From NCBI GenBank assembly GCA_944472135.2, contig OX235262.1, positions 85,472,903-85,536,902 of the forward strand: a stretch of 64,000 nucleotides of DNA. Direction: 5' to 3'. The position numbers and the translations under genes were made by a program. The notes beneath the pieces are model-generated. The model had not been told where the DNA came from, ran no database searches, and saw only the letters and a program-made list of their open reading frames with translations. The DNA comes from Trichobilharzia regenti (Eukaryota > Platyhelminthes > Trematoda > Strigeidida > Schistosomatidae). Each line of letters starts with the position of its first letter. Position 1 is the first letter of the stretch. Below, piece after piece: positions 60,801-62,599 of the stretch.

Positions 60801-61507
60801 TAATAATAATAATAATAGATAAATAAATAATCCTTATATTTTTTATAGTTGGTTTGTAAGGGTTAGTTTTATTTTTACGAGTTGATCACGGATTGATATC
60901 AGGTAGAGTACCATTAAAAACCACCAGGGAGTACTGGACAGCTGTTTCATCCCAGTTTATGAGTCATCGTCAGTACGCACCCACCATAGGGGTTCGAACC
61001 CAGGATGACTTGCTACACGATGAAGTTTCCTGGAGTTCTAGTGAGAAGTCGTGACCAGTGAGGTTCATCTAGATGTCACATGTGAGGATGGATGTCACAC
61101 CGACGACATTGGTTGGGGTTGCGCTAAATCACGAATTGGTAGAAGTTAGAATTCCTGGGCTGACCATTGAATCGGGTCCCAGTAGCTGAATAGTATACGA
61201 GCCAGCTTGCCTTGTAGCCGGAAGGTCCTGGGTTCGAACCGTGGTGGTGGGTGCGTACTACGATGATTCCCAAAGAGCTAGGATGAAACAGCTGTCCAGT
61301 ACTTCCTGGTGGTTTTCAATGGTTCTCTAACTGACCAATCCTTATATTAGTAATATTTGTGGAATTTTTTGTTGTAACAACTCATTCGATTCGATTGTTT
61401 TCTTTGTTTTTCGAAAATATAGACAAATGCGTTTCATTGGACATATTGGTCCATTAGCCCTGATAATTGGCCTTCCATTAATATGTGGTAAACCTGGACA
61501 GTTATAG
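22469..61507 (+). CDS. Membrane-bound O-acyltransferase (MBOAT1/2-type lysophospholipid acyltransferase), 12 exons, 461 aa
   Basis: Exons: 22469-22513, 22549-22694, 22731-22892, 22924-23040, 24026-24176, 25210-25242, 25756-25846, 28541-28639, 36974-37077, 44291-44487, 57241-57396, 61423-61507. All introns are GT..AG and all phases match; the sum is 1,386 bp with stop. Start chosen because it is the first in-frame ATG after a TAG at 22403. The family transfers an acyl chain from acyl-CoA to a lysophospholipid in the ER membrane (Lands cycle). Visible motifs: PLMVQTQKLSSLAFNINDG (119-137), MIGPFNFF (176-183), FRQRFYFAW (271-279), GFGFSGF (288-294), SWN with catalytic Asn329, SAMWHGFYPGYY with catalytic His361. 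WHG.YPGYY favours MBOAT1/2 over LPCAT3. Many hydrophobic segments. Length is a little short of the usual ~480-520, mainly at the C-terminus. The acceptor phospholipid cannot be told from sequence. Confidence 0.93.
22514..22923 (+). other. Cluster of three micro-introns (35, 36 and 31 nt) in the MBOAT gene
   Basis: Introns 22514-22548 (35 nt, GTAATT...TATAG), 22695-22730 (36 nt, GTAATT...TTCAG) and 22893-22923 (31 nt, GTAAGT...TTTTAG). Removing each restores the conserved MBOAT reading frame, so they are real. Such tiny 5' introns are a known schistosome habit. Confidence 0.9.
24783..24838. repeat. (TA)n microsatellite in MBOAT intron 5
   Basis: About 56 bp of almost pure TA with two single-base interruptions. 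Confidence 0.9.
25968..26345. repeat. Fold-back repeat followed by a tRNA-like SINE head, MBOAT intron 7
   Basis: ATACTTATTGTGTGAGGGTT near 25968-25988 is exactly complementary to AACCCTCACACAATAAGTAT near 26169-26188, a 20-bp inverted pair around a ~180-bp loop. The loop contains GGCTTGAAGCCCTATGTACC, related to the 3' tail of SINE family B. About 110 bp further on, 26294-26345 has a perfect A-box consensus (TAGCTGAGTTGG) and an imperfect B box (TAAATCGAAT). A minus-strand relative of this head lies at 29567-29632. Confidence 0.55.
26346..28431. other. MBOAT intron 7, no further feature seen
   Basis: AT-rich intronic sequence without recognised genes, RNA genes or retroelement motifs. Confidence 0.5.
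28884..28902. repeat. (CT)n microsatellite
   Basis: Run of CT dinucleotides in MBOAT intron 8. Confidence 0.85.
29240..29420 (-). mobile_element. Smα-like (family I) hammerhead repeat, decayed
   Basis: On the minus strand, ATGACGAGTCCCAAATAGGA then GAAATGTGCCC occupies about 29251-29297. This preserves stem II with its loop and most of the hammerhead core (ATGACGA for CTGACGA), and TTTCACTGCTAGTCAC follows as in other copies. The tRNA-like head should lie at higher coordinates (29330-29420) but is not clear. Confidence 0.55.
29567..29632 (-). repeat. tRNA-like SINE head (A box perfect)
   Basis: Read on the minus strand: TAGCTCAGCTGG is a perfect A-box consensus, followed ~45 nt later by CTGAATCGAACCCC, an imperfect B box. 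GACTGAAGA in the expected anticodon arm is reminiscent of tRNA-Phe (anticodon GAA), but the arms do not all pair, so this is a SINE or pseudo-tRNA rather than a working tRNA gene. Same family as 26294-26345. Confidence 0.5.
29722..30510 (-). mobile_element. Family II tRNA/hammerhead SINE, split by an RTE-1 insertion
   Basis: Minus-strand copy in two parts. 29722-29843 is the 3' arm with hammerhead 29790-29835 (stem I GTACTG/CAGTAC intact; core ATGAAGA, C3 changed to A; GAAA and ACAGCTGT kept). 30210-30510 is the B box (GGTTCGAATCC complement near 30216), the A-box region, the 5' unique region, and a second copy of the end sequence (CAAGTATTGGTTTTTGTTGG ... GGAGGATTTCATC). The parts join across 29844-30199. 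Confidence 0.7.
29844..30199 (+). mobile_element. RTE-1 retrotransposon, 5'-truncated 3' end, 10-bp target-site duplication
   Basis: A 356-bp insertion inside a family II SINE, flanked by ACACACCCAC (29834-29843 and 30200-30209). The sequence matches the 3' end of the RTE-1 family (same order as the complement of 55750-55480): MAQNRSQWCRCI-like remnant, then AAAGTTCTATGTCGAA and a tail of GACA units. 5' truncation and a microsatellite tail are typical of RTE non-LTR elements. Confidence 0.7.
31100..31720 (-). pseudogene. Decayed RTE-type retrotransposon fragments
   Basis: The complement of about 31500-31400 reads as a degenerate DWTSRVRPSNGT, matching ITRQA..WNPEGKR of RTE-2. 31620-31710 contains a stretch related to RTE-1 near 55780-55830 (CATGGACTGACGCCATGTTTT). 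Two different relics may be adjacent. Confidence 0.4.
32262..32455 (-). mobile_element. Smα-like (family I) hammerhead repeat, with a tRNA-like head in the opposite orientation
   Basis: Minus strand 32286-32328: CTGACGA core intact, GTCC stem II strand and CAAAT loop intact, the GAAA replaced by CAAA within an A-rich run, ACGCGTCCTGGATAA as stem III and cleavage side. At 32380-32450 a plus-strand head (AGGTCTAGTGATTAACTC, GCGTTCGAGTCCC) has A- and B-box-like elements. Head and ribozyme therefore have opposite polarity, unlike the copy at 52465. Confidence 0.5.
32690..32890 (-). repeat. Decayed family II tRNA/hammerhead SINE
   Basis: Remnants in minus order: CAGTTAGAGAATCATTGAAAAC, GGAGCACTGGACTCTTCAGTAG (hammerhead largely deleted), GGAATCGAACCTGAAA (B box), GACCATCCAACCACTTAAGC (A-box side) and CAATTCGTGATGTAGC. 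Confidence 0.5.
32936..33163 (-). mobile_element. Family B tRNA-derived SINE, full length
   Basis: Minus-strand copy from the tail (TTCCCAGTGGAACATAGGG) to the head (GGGATAGAACCCCGAATC as B box; CTGTGCCACCGACGC at the 5' end). About 228 bp, no hammerhead. No clean target duplication was found, so it is probably older than 41304, 48553 and 53934. Confidence 0.75.
33466..33489. repeat. (TA)n microsatellite
   Basis: About 24 bp of TA repeats in MBOAT intron 8. Confidence 0.85.
34030..34330 (-). pseudogene. RTE-1 3' end fragment
   Basis: The minus-strand frame reads NDMAQNSSQWRRYIPVFMTS, matching MAQNLCQWHRCIQS at the same place in the RTE-1 copies (55690 and 62830). Flanking GGTTCTTGGCATGTCGAAG and GGTGGCTCAAACC also follow the family. 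RT region absent. Confidence 0.55.
34690..36430 (+). pseudogene. Penelope-like retroelement: RT and GIY-YIG endonuclease, interrupted
   Basis: From about 34840 one frame reads FSLDVTSLFTSIPL (RT motif A region), one stop, then KDGVGMGSPFGSFVADCF, CVDDKFMSC (the VDD catalytic motif), NTAHPSLKFTLE and LPLLDVLLIRR...YRKPTWTEQFINF to 35466: a Penelope-type RT. Downstream, VYHFSCLCGAKYIC (about 35780-35825) is the start of the GIY-YIG domain, and its second half, RKQRQVFKRILEHCPAWLVRG...SSIVEHLVNSRR, resumes at about 36145-36260. About 300 bp of unrelated sequence lies between. Stops and frame changes make it inactive. Lies in MBOAT intron 8. Confidence 0.8.
36775..36900. repeat. TA-rich tract and PLE-arm fragment just before MBOAT exon 9
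   Basis: 36775-36822 is mostly TA repeat. 36836-36890 (GTCGAGAAGAAAATTTTCTTC then GTTTAACGTC) resembles the outer end of the PLE inverted arm at 40355-40406, with AGAAGAAAATTTTCTTCT forming a small perfect palindrome. Confidence 0.6.
37125..37630. mobile_element. Family IIb fold-back SINE with hammerheads in both arms, 13-bp target-site duplication
   Basis: A 506-bp insertion flanked by AAATAAGTATTTA (37112-37124 and 37631-37643), 34 bp from the donor of MBOAT exon 9. The left arm (37125-37265) is a minus-strand copy of the 3' end, hammerhead (about 37176-37222) and B box (GGTTCGAACCCAGG complement). It joins at CTTGCTACACGATGAAG to a complete plus-strand unit (37270-37610) with A box TGGCTGAATGG, B box GGTTCGAACCG and hammerhead (about 37484-37533). 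Both hammerheads are mutated (CTGGTGA; GCGATGA). The same junction occurs in the copy at 60841. Confidence 0.8.
37905..39210 (+). pseudogene. CR1-like non-LTR retrotransposon, 5'-truncated
   Basis: Begins within the RT: KGAVLSPFLFSFFFLHD at about 37908. The catalytic YADD appears as *ADN, then FLSEISKWSESNGLKLNPSK, IKYLRLILSSDLSW, KLRHSGITQP and the conserved C-terminus ending IPYLASILCDENSVRQEL at 38750. The 3' UTR to about 39210 matches the copy at 50150-51540 (CACAAGTACTGTTTT, then GGAATAAAG). At least two stops. The family is commonly called CR1/SR1/Perere-like in schistosomes; the subfamily is not resolved. Confidence 0.75.
39226..40406 (-). mobile_element. Penelope-like element remnant flanked by 306-bp inverted repeats
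   Basis: Left arm 39226-39531 and right arm 40101-40406 are near-perfect reverse complements over about 306 bp. Outer ends carry CATGAAGAA..TAAAAGA and its complement; inner ends carry GAGGGTGTGAAGATAT. Between them the minus strand encodes a GIY-YIG domain. Penelope-like elements often carry repeated terminal segments in direct or inverted order, so this looks like a 5'-deleted element that kept its nuclease and inverted termini. Confidence 0.75.
39654..40040 (-). CDS. GIY-YIG endonuclease domain of a Penelope-like element
   Basis: 128 uninterrupted codons. CVYKFTCSCGASYIGRTKR is the GIY-YIG core (here VYKF...SYIG), with RISEHYPAWL following and a Glu in SSILEHLVNSGH. The frame ends VQSLILPWS, a C-terminus shared with 2411 and 45165. 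The ATG is internal; the intact protein would start upstream with the RT, which is missing. In the family this domain nicks the target for priming. No stop or frameshift within the domain, so this copy is the best preserved nuclease in the window. Confidence 0.7.
   Translation of the reverse strand: MTNGCMEDKLPLWVISMCVYKFTCSCGASYIGRTKRTLSKRISEHYPAWLAKGQCKTITSSILEHLVNSGHVAPPESSFKIIYKVKPNGTKGVRFRLLCMAEALAVHQYNPELCIQKKFVQSLILPWS
41150..41560 (-). repeat. Decayed family II SINE carrying a nested family B SINE
   Basis: ATCAGTTAGAGAATATC, GGGTGTACTAGAAAGCTGTT and TCATCCTAG keep the order of a minus-strand family II copy, followed by the region of the B box. A family B SINE sits at 41304-41529 inside it. 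Confidence 0.5.
41304..41529 (-). mobile_element. Family B tRNA-derived SINE, 226 bp, 14-bp target-site duplication
   Basis: Minus-strand insertion with exact flanks CCAATGTAAATCTT (41290-41303 and 41530-41543). Contains the 3' tail (TTCCCCAGTGGAACATAGGG), GGGTTGCTAGCC, TTTTATTTCTGGCTCAACGA, and the head with a perfect B box (GGGGATCGAACCCCGG is self-complementary) and A box. Starts with an oligo-T, i.e. an A-rich 3' tail on the element strand. Clean target duplication and sequence close to 48553. Confidence 0.85.
41810..42475 (+). repeat. Unclassified interspersed repeat (family E)
   Basis: Starts in an ATTT-rich tail, continues with AACTTGGTACAATATGGC, GCAGGTGGTTTTATTAAGG, CCTTTGACTTGGAGTC and GGTTCATACGCCATTTGATC, and ends in GGCCGGGCTTTATT. 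The complement of 60480-60832 follows the same order with substantial divergence. No protein frame recognised. Confidence 0.5.
42880..43830 (+). pseudogene. RTE-2 (SR2-like) retrotransposon, RT C-terminal half
   Basis: Reads LDFADDICLISHKLEDMQ at about 42985, then (after frame shifts) a degraded FNYL...GSI region, EDIKPRIGKARRVVITLKSLW, MKNEIRIFNSNVKSVLLYGSETW (about 43352-43420), LQTFINSCL and ITRQAIA-EWNPEGKR. The YADD-type FADD is intact but several frameshifts are present. The 3' end (about 43786-43822) reads GGCTGAAGCCCTATGTTCC, then TCTAGGAACTAAAGGAATCA, which is shared with SINE family B. Lies in MBOAT intron 9. Confidence 0.75.
44291..44487 (+). other. MBOAT exon 10, catalytic exon
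   Basis: Carries both catalytic residues of the family: Asn in ILDSWNTATTRWL (residue 329) and His in VSAMWHGFYPGYY (residue 361), 32 residues apart as expected. The upstream intron is 7.2 kb and the downstream one 12.8 kb, the largest in the gene. Confidence 0.92.
44762..45107 (-). mobile_element. Family IIa tRNA/hammerhead SINE with an intact ribozyme core
   Basis: Minus-strand copy running from the 5' unique region (GAAGTCATGATCAGTAGGG at the right end) through the A box (TGGCTTAATGG, near 44950), the B box (GGTTCGAAACCC, near 44902-44915) and the hammerhead (44846-44891) to the 3' tail (GCTCATGATGAAATCCTG, near 44797-44812; CCCTACAAACC at the left end). No clear target duplication found. 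Located about 275 bp inside MBOAT intron 10. Confidence 0.75.
44846..44891 (-). ncRNA. Hammerhead ribozyme, family II, all core bases present
   Basis: Minus strand, 46 nt. Stem I GTACTG with CAGTAC (6 bp). Core CTGAAGA, fitting CUGANGA. Stem II GTCC with GGAC around a CAAACTA loop. GAAA. Stem III palindrome ACAGCTGT. Cleavage triplet GTT, a permitted NUH. This is the only family II copy in the window in which I find the full core. The palindromic stem III would be a 2-bp hairpin alone but a strong duplex between two molecules, so dimer cleavage is likely. Confidence 0.75.
45160..45245 (+). pseudogene. Penelope-like element C-terminal fragment
   Basis: The frame reads TEAIAIKRLKPDLCIQKEC, matching the ends of the elements at 2411 and 39654. 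Only the last ~25 codons remain. Confidence 0.5.
45663..46065 (+). repeat. Unclassified repeat family C, copy 1
   Basis: Shares order and sequence with 53474-53920: AATCACCTCAACAGTACTGT, AGCAAGAATAACACATC, ACACAACCGCAAAGAGAAGC, AATAAGGATCAAATCAACAC, ATGATATACAGTCTAGGAG, then GGATAATAATTACAAAGTT. No protein frame in common. Class unknown. Confidence 0.6.
46175..46930 (-). pseudogene. RTE-2 (SR2-like) retrotransposon 3' half
   Basis: The minus strand matches 43000-43830: TCTATGTGGAAACCAACAGC, AGCATGAAAAATAAGATCCG, AATTCCAGTGTGAAGTCGG, then the 3' coding end. The 3' end shares CCCTATGTTCC and TCTAGGAATTAAAGGAAAT, followed by an ATT-rich tail at 46160-46180. Broken frame. Confidence 0.65.
47423..47640. 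mobile_element. Short fold-back family II element, 12-bp imperfect target-site duplication
   Basis: Left flank TCCTGACAACTA (47411-47422), right flank TCCTGATAACTA (47641-47652). The left arm (about 47448-47510, TTACAGGATTTCATCATGAG onward) is the inverted complement of the right arm end (to 47636, CTCATGATGAAATCCTGTAA). The plus-strand hammerhead (about 47530-47575) keeps GTCC...GGAC, GAAA and ACAGCTGT but has lost the 5' strand of stem I and the core C. The tRNA head is absent. Confidence 0.65.
48360..48520 (+). repeat. Smα-like tRNA head relic without hammerhead
   Basis: GATGATAATGCTTTGGTGTTTG and GGTGCTAGATTCGAACCAC match the head of the Smα-like copy at 52465-52650 (GGATAATGCTTTGGTATTTG..., TTGGATTCGAGTCC). 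The hammerhead half is missing. Confidence 0.45.
48553..48785 (+). mobile_element. Family B tRNA-derived SINE, 233 bp, 12-bp target-site duplication
   Basis: Flanked by exact TTCTATTGAATA (48541-48552 and 48786-48797). Head: TGGCATAGCGGTTAGG (A box), GGGGTTCGGCCCCCGG (B box with one change). Body: GAGGAAAGGTTGGGCATG, GCTAGCAACCCCATCC. 3' tail: GGCTTGAAGCCCTATGTTCC then ACTGGGGAACGTGAAG and an A run. The tail matches the RTE-2 3' end at 43786. Confidence 0.88.
49130..49420 (-). pseudogene. RTE-2-like relic
   Basis: Contains CCTAGTCTTCCAGTTTTTAGGGCCTGGTATGTGATGTCTC-type sequence (only the part GGGCCTGGTATGTGATGTC is cited), the segment matching AAGGCCTGGCATGTGATGTC of RTE-2. Rest eroded. Confidence 0.35.
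49430..50100. other. MBOAT intron 10, no gene seen
   Basis: AT-rich. Short ATT repeat at 49612-49631 and a GGAGA repeat near 49810-49830. Nothing else recognised. Confidence 0.5.
50150..51540 (+). pseudogene. CR1-like non-LTR retrotransposon, 5'-truncated, YADD intact
   Basis: Reads VSVAGVPKGAVLSPLLFSFF, NFVKYADDLTVSLP (catalytic YADD, about 50330-50345), LNGFLSEISKWSKENGLTLN, then a stop; IKYLGVILSPDLSWSSHIL, KLRHSGITQPNLYF; a further stop and frame change; and LVNILVDRHLDSCEKWAKSI ... IPYLARVLCDKESIRR to 51109. The 3' UTR to about 51540 matches 38760-39210. Less decayed than that copy. Same family, also on the + strand. Confidence 0.75.
51541..52440. other. MBOAT intron 10, no gene seen
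   Basis: No retroelement motif or RNA box recognised in this stretch. Confidence 0.45.
52465..52650 (-). mobile_element. Smα-like (family I) tRNA/hammerhead repeat with intact core
   Basis: Minus-strand order: tRNA-like head (GCAGTGGGGATAATGCTTTGG as A-box region in parts; GGATTCGAGTCCC as B box, near 52560-52575), then the hammerhead at about 52476-52520. Core CTGACGA and GAAA are both intact. Stem II GTTTT/AAGAT is weak, stem I TCCAG/CTAGG has a mismatch, and the triplet is ATC. Best-preserved family I copy in the window. Activity doubtful because of the stems. Confidence 0.6.
52820..52902 (-). repeat. Isolated tRNA-like head of SINE family B
   Basis: On the minus strand: GTGGCACAGTGGTTAGGAC (A box) and GGGGTTCGATCCCC (perfect B box and T-arm). 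The 5' and 3' ends CAGGTGTG...CACACCTG, with GTCGG/CCGAC inside, form an extended acceptor-like stem. The SINE body and tail are absent. Anticodon arm is not tRNA-like enough for a working tRNA. Confidence 0.6.
53474..53920 (+). repeat. Unclassified repeat family C, copy 2
   Basis: Second copy of the repeat at 45663-46065, same strand: CAGCTATACTTATC, CAGCAAGCTGGGATCAAAAC, ACACAACCACAAAGAAAAGC, AATAAGGATCAAGTCAACAG, CAATGATAAACAGTCTAGG, then GGATAATAATAATAATAATT. Interrupted at its 3' edge by a family B SINE. Confidence 0.6.
53934..54162 (+). mobile_element. Family B tRNA-derived SINE, 229 bp, 13-bp target-site duplication
   Basis: Flanked by exact AATTATATCGCTC (53921-53933 and 54163-54175). 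Head with TGGCACAGCGGTTAGGACG (A box) and GGGGTTCGATCCCCGG (perfect B box). Body AGGTTGGGCATGGGGCTAGC. 3' tail CTTGAGGCCCTATGTCCC, then ACTGGGAACGTGAAGG and eight A. The young-looking duplication and intact pol III boxes suggest a recent insertion. Confidence 0.9.
54512..54736 (-). mobile_element. Family B tRNA-derived SINE
   Basis: Minus-strand copy: tail TTCCCAGTGGAACATGGGG, body GAGTTGCTAGACTC, head GAGGATCAAGCCGCAAACC (B box mutated) and GCTGTGCTACCGACATG. No clean target duplication. Confidence 0.75.
55480..56830 (-). mobile_element. RTE-1 non-LTR retrotransposon, 3' part with reverse transcriptase
   Basis: Minus-strand RT: FLDLNAAFDSVDRKLLW (about 56815-56765), then a frameshift, then an open frame 56750-56052 with SGVRQGCQLSPFLFNFIIDM, LEYADDIVLLGEDADKIQ (catalytic YADD), FTYLGSCITTNG, GDEISARIQKARAAFADLHY and LLYGSETW-type motifs. 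The frame resumes as VLGKQGKSIDEAIKLHRLRW (55994-55788). Ends near 55480 in an AGAC-type microsatellite tail. Motifs fit the RTE clade; in schistosomes SR2-like. A second copy starts at 62600. Confidence 0.8.
56052..56750 (-). CDS. Reverse transcriptase domain, RTE-1
   Basis: 232 uninterrupted codons covering RT motifs from GVRQGCQLSPFLFNF to YADD and the thumb, ending RLTAFDHRCL. It lacks the endonuclease and the RT start, which a frameshift and 5' truncation have removed. The enzyme would copy the element RNA at a nicked target. Not expected to work alone. Lies antisense in MBOAT intron 10. Confidence 0.7.
   Translation of the reverse strand: MTVKGVSRKYIALIKALYSNSRSRLRAYGELSSELITTSGVRQGCQLSPFLFNFIIDMLTEVSLTERNDLGIDLLPGNSLLDLEYADDIVLLGEDADKIQQSLLNTLSSNLRMFGMRFAPAKCNMLLQDWTTSTPSLVIRSEVIEHVDHFTYLGSCITTNGLIGDEISARIQKARAAFADLHYLWCRREIRLSTKGRAYCPAVRSVILYGSETWPIRVEDMKRLTAFDHRCL
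57458..57737. mobile_element. Family IIa fold-back SINE, 13-bp target-site duplication, perfect 31-bp terminal inverted repeats
   Basis: 280 bp flanked by TTCAAATGAATTA (57445-57457 and 57738-57750). Minus-strand unit: 3' arm, hammerhead 57515-57560 (core CTTAAGA, G5 lost), B box (GGTTTGAACCC complement changed by one base) and A box. It is followed by a plus-strand 3' arm. The first 31 bp (from CATGGAGGATTT) and 57672-57702 (ending AAATCCTCCATG) are exact reverse complements. Inserted 48 bp inside MBOAT intron 11. Confidence 0.8.
57757..58215. mobile_element. Composite: family II arms in opposite orientation around a family III hammerhead
   Basis: Left, minus strand: family II hammerhead 57855-57900 (core ATGGAGA). 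Middle, plus strand: family III head (CGGGTTCCAATCTC), hammerhead 58006-58050 (stem I GCCTTG/CAAGGC, core TTGATGA, stem II end GCAC, GAAA) and the tail ATCTAATACCAATG. Right, plus strand: family II hammerhead about 58111-58155 (GTCC...GGAC, GAAA, ACAGCTGT and GTC intact; core ATGAAGA with C3 changed to A). Three ribozyme relics in 460 bp. Confidence 0.7.
58725..60180 (+). pseudogene. RTE-1 retrotransposon, decayed
   Basis: Plus-strand remnants in RTE-1 order: a region around 58735-58870, ALYSNS-like sequence near 59040, DFDYAGNIVLLGEDADE (about 59235-59285, YADD changed), LDHFTYLGSCISPNELIADD and ISAKIQKARVAFSHSLLLW (59420-59540), then GEMAQSRF and a 3' region to about 60180. Many stops. Much older than the copies at 55480 and 62600. 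Confidence 0.65.
60480..60832 (-). repeat. Unclassified interspersed repeat (family E), copy 2
   Basis: The complement follows 41810-42340: ATTT-rich tail, GTAGGTGGTTGTC, CCTTTGACTTGAAGTC, GGTTCATACGCCATTTGATT. Diverged. Confidence 0.45.
60841..61336. mobile_element. Family IIb fold-back SINE with hammerheads in both arms, 12-bp target-site duplication
   Basis: 496 bp flanked by exact AATCCTTATATT (60829-60840 and 61337-61348). The left arm is minus-strand with hammerhead 60931-60976 (stem I GTACTG/CAGTAC, core ACGATGA). It joins at CTTGCTACACGATGAAG to the plus-strand unit with A-box region CAGTAGCTGAATAG, B box GGTTCGAACCG and hammerhead about 61256-61312 (core ACGATGA). Same junction as at 37265, so this fold-back form moved as a unit. 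Ends 86 bp before MBOAT exon 12. Confidence 0.82.
61423..61507 (+). other. MBOAT terminal coding exon
   Basis: Encodes the last residues (QMRFIGHIGPLALIIGLPLI and a short polar tail) and the TAG stop at 61505-61507. The acceptor is AATATAG. A last transmembrane helix is evident. No C-terminal dilysine ER signal. Confidence 0.88.
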
Positions 61508-61859
61508 ATGCCTACCCAATGTTTATAAATCCGCGTTCACATTTCACCATAACAACAACAACAACAACCCGTCCCCCTCCCTCCCCCGTCATACTAACAT
61601 GAATGTGTAGAAAATGAAGTTTAAAAAAGAGAAACTTATTCATTGTGTTAGTTAGTTAGTTGGTTCATTCATTCATATGATGTAATAATTACTACTCTTT
61701 TGTGTTTATGATATTGGAAAAGAGGAGAGCTAGAGAGTAAGTCACTGGGGTGGTGAAATAAATAAAGCAAGGAGAAAGCAAATTTTTGCATTTCTAGCAT
61801 TCATATGTTCACCACAGTTGACTTCATTACTTCGTTTTCTACGCCTTCCTATTACATCC

Positions 61860-62590
61860 TTCTACGAATTCATCATCTCTACTACTACTACCACTACTAC
61901 TACTACTATTGTTATTGTCATTAACGTATACAAACTGAGTGAGTACACAACACATTTATAACATCATTGTTCTTTTGGCCTTTTGTGTTGATACCAGCTG
62001 TTTATTGTACTTCTCTTTTTTTCCTTTCTCTCTCTCTCTCTCTCTGCCTCTTTCTTATCATTAATAAAGTTGCATAATGCCTGTTTTTATAGTGTCTTTT
62101 TGTTGCTTAAACGTAATGGCAATAAGTGAATATATATACACTGTAATATTATTATTCATTGTCACTTTATTCTATACCAGAGTGTGTGTGTGTGTGTGCA
62201 TGTATGTTCGTGTGTAGATTAACCATTTTAAAACAAACACTTGTGAATAATGTACACTCCGTTTATTAATATCACTACACTTCATTAATTACAAAGATGA
62301 ATAAATATTTACTTACCTATGAGGTGAGGTGAGGGTGGATGGTATGTACGTATTATGTATCAATGTGTTTATTTCTATTAGTATTACCAATTTGCTTTCA
62401 ATGGTATATTACTCTTCTGATTTCATTCCTTTTGTCGTTTTATTTTGCCTTTGAGAAATGAAAAACAGAAAAATTGAAAATAATAATAACAGTAATATTA
62501 TGTATTTGTGTATGTATATTTTCAAGCCTTAGTTTCATTTTTAAGGATTTGATTAGTTGGCACTAAAAATTCCAAAATGACTGGAGGAGG
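61860..62590. other. Downstream flank with microsatellites
   Basis: ACT repeats near 61880-61910, (CT)n at 62030-62045 and (GT)n at 62187-62198. No gene seen. Confidence 0.6.
62063..62068 (+). terminator. Candidate polyadenylation signal for the MBOAT gene
   Basis: AATAAA 556 bp after the stop. An alternative AATAAA lies at 61761-61766. Either could serve; transcript data would decide. Confidence 0.4.
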
Positions 62591-62599
62591 TTAAAACTC

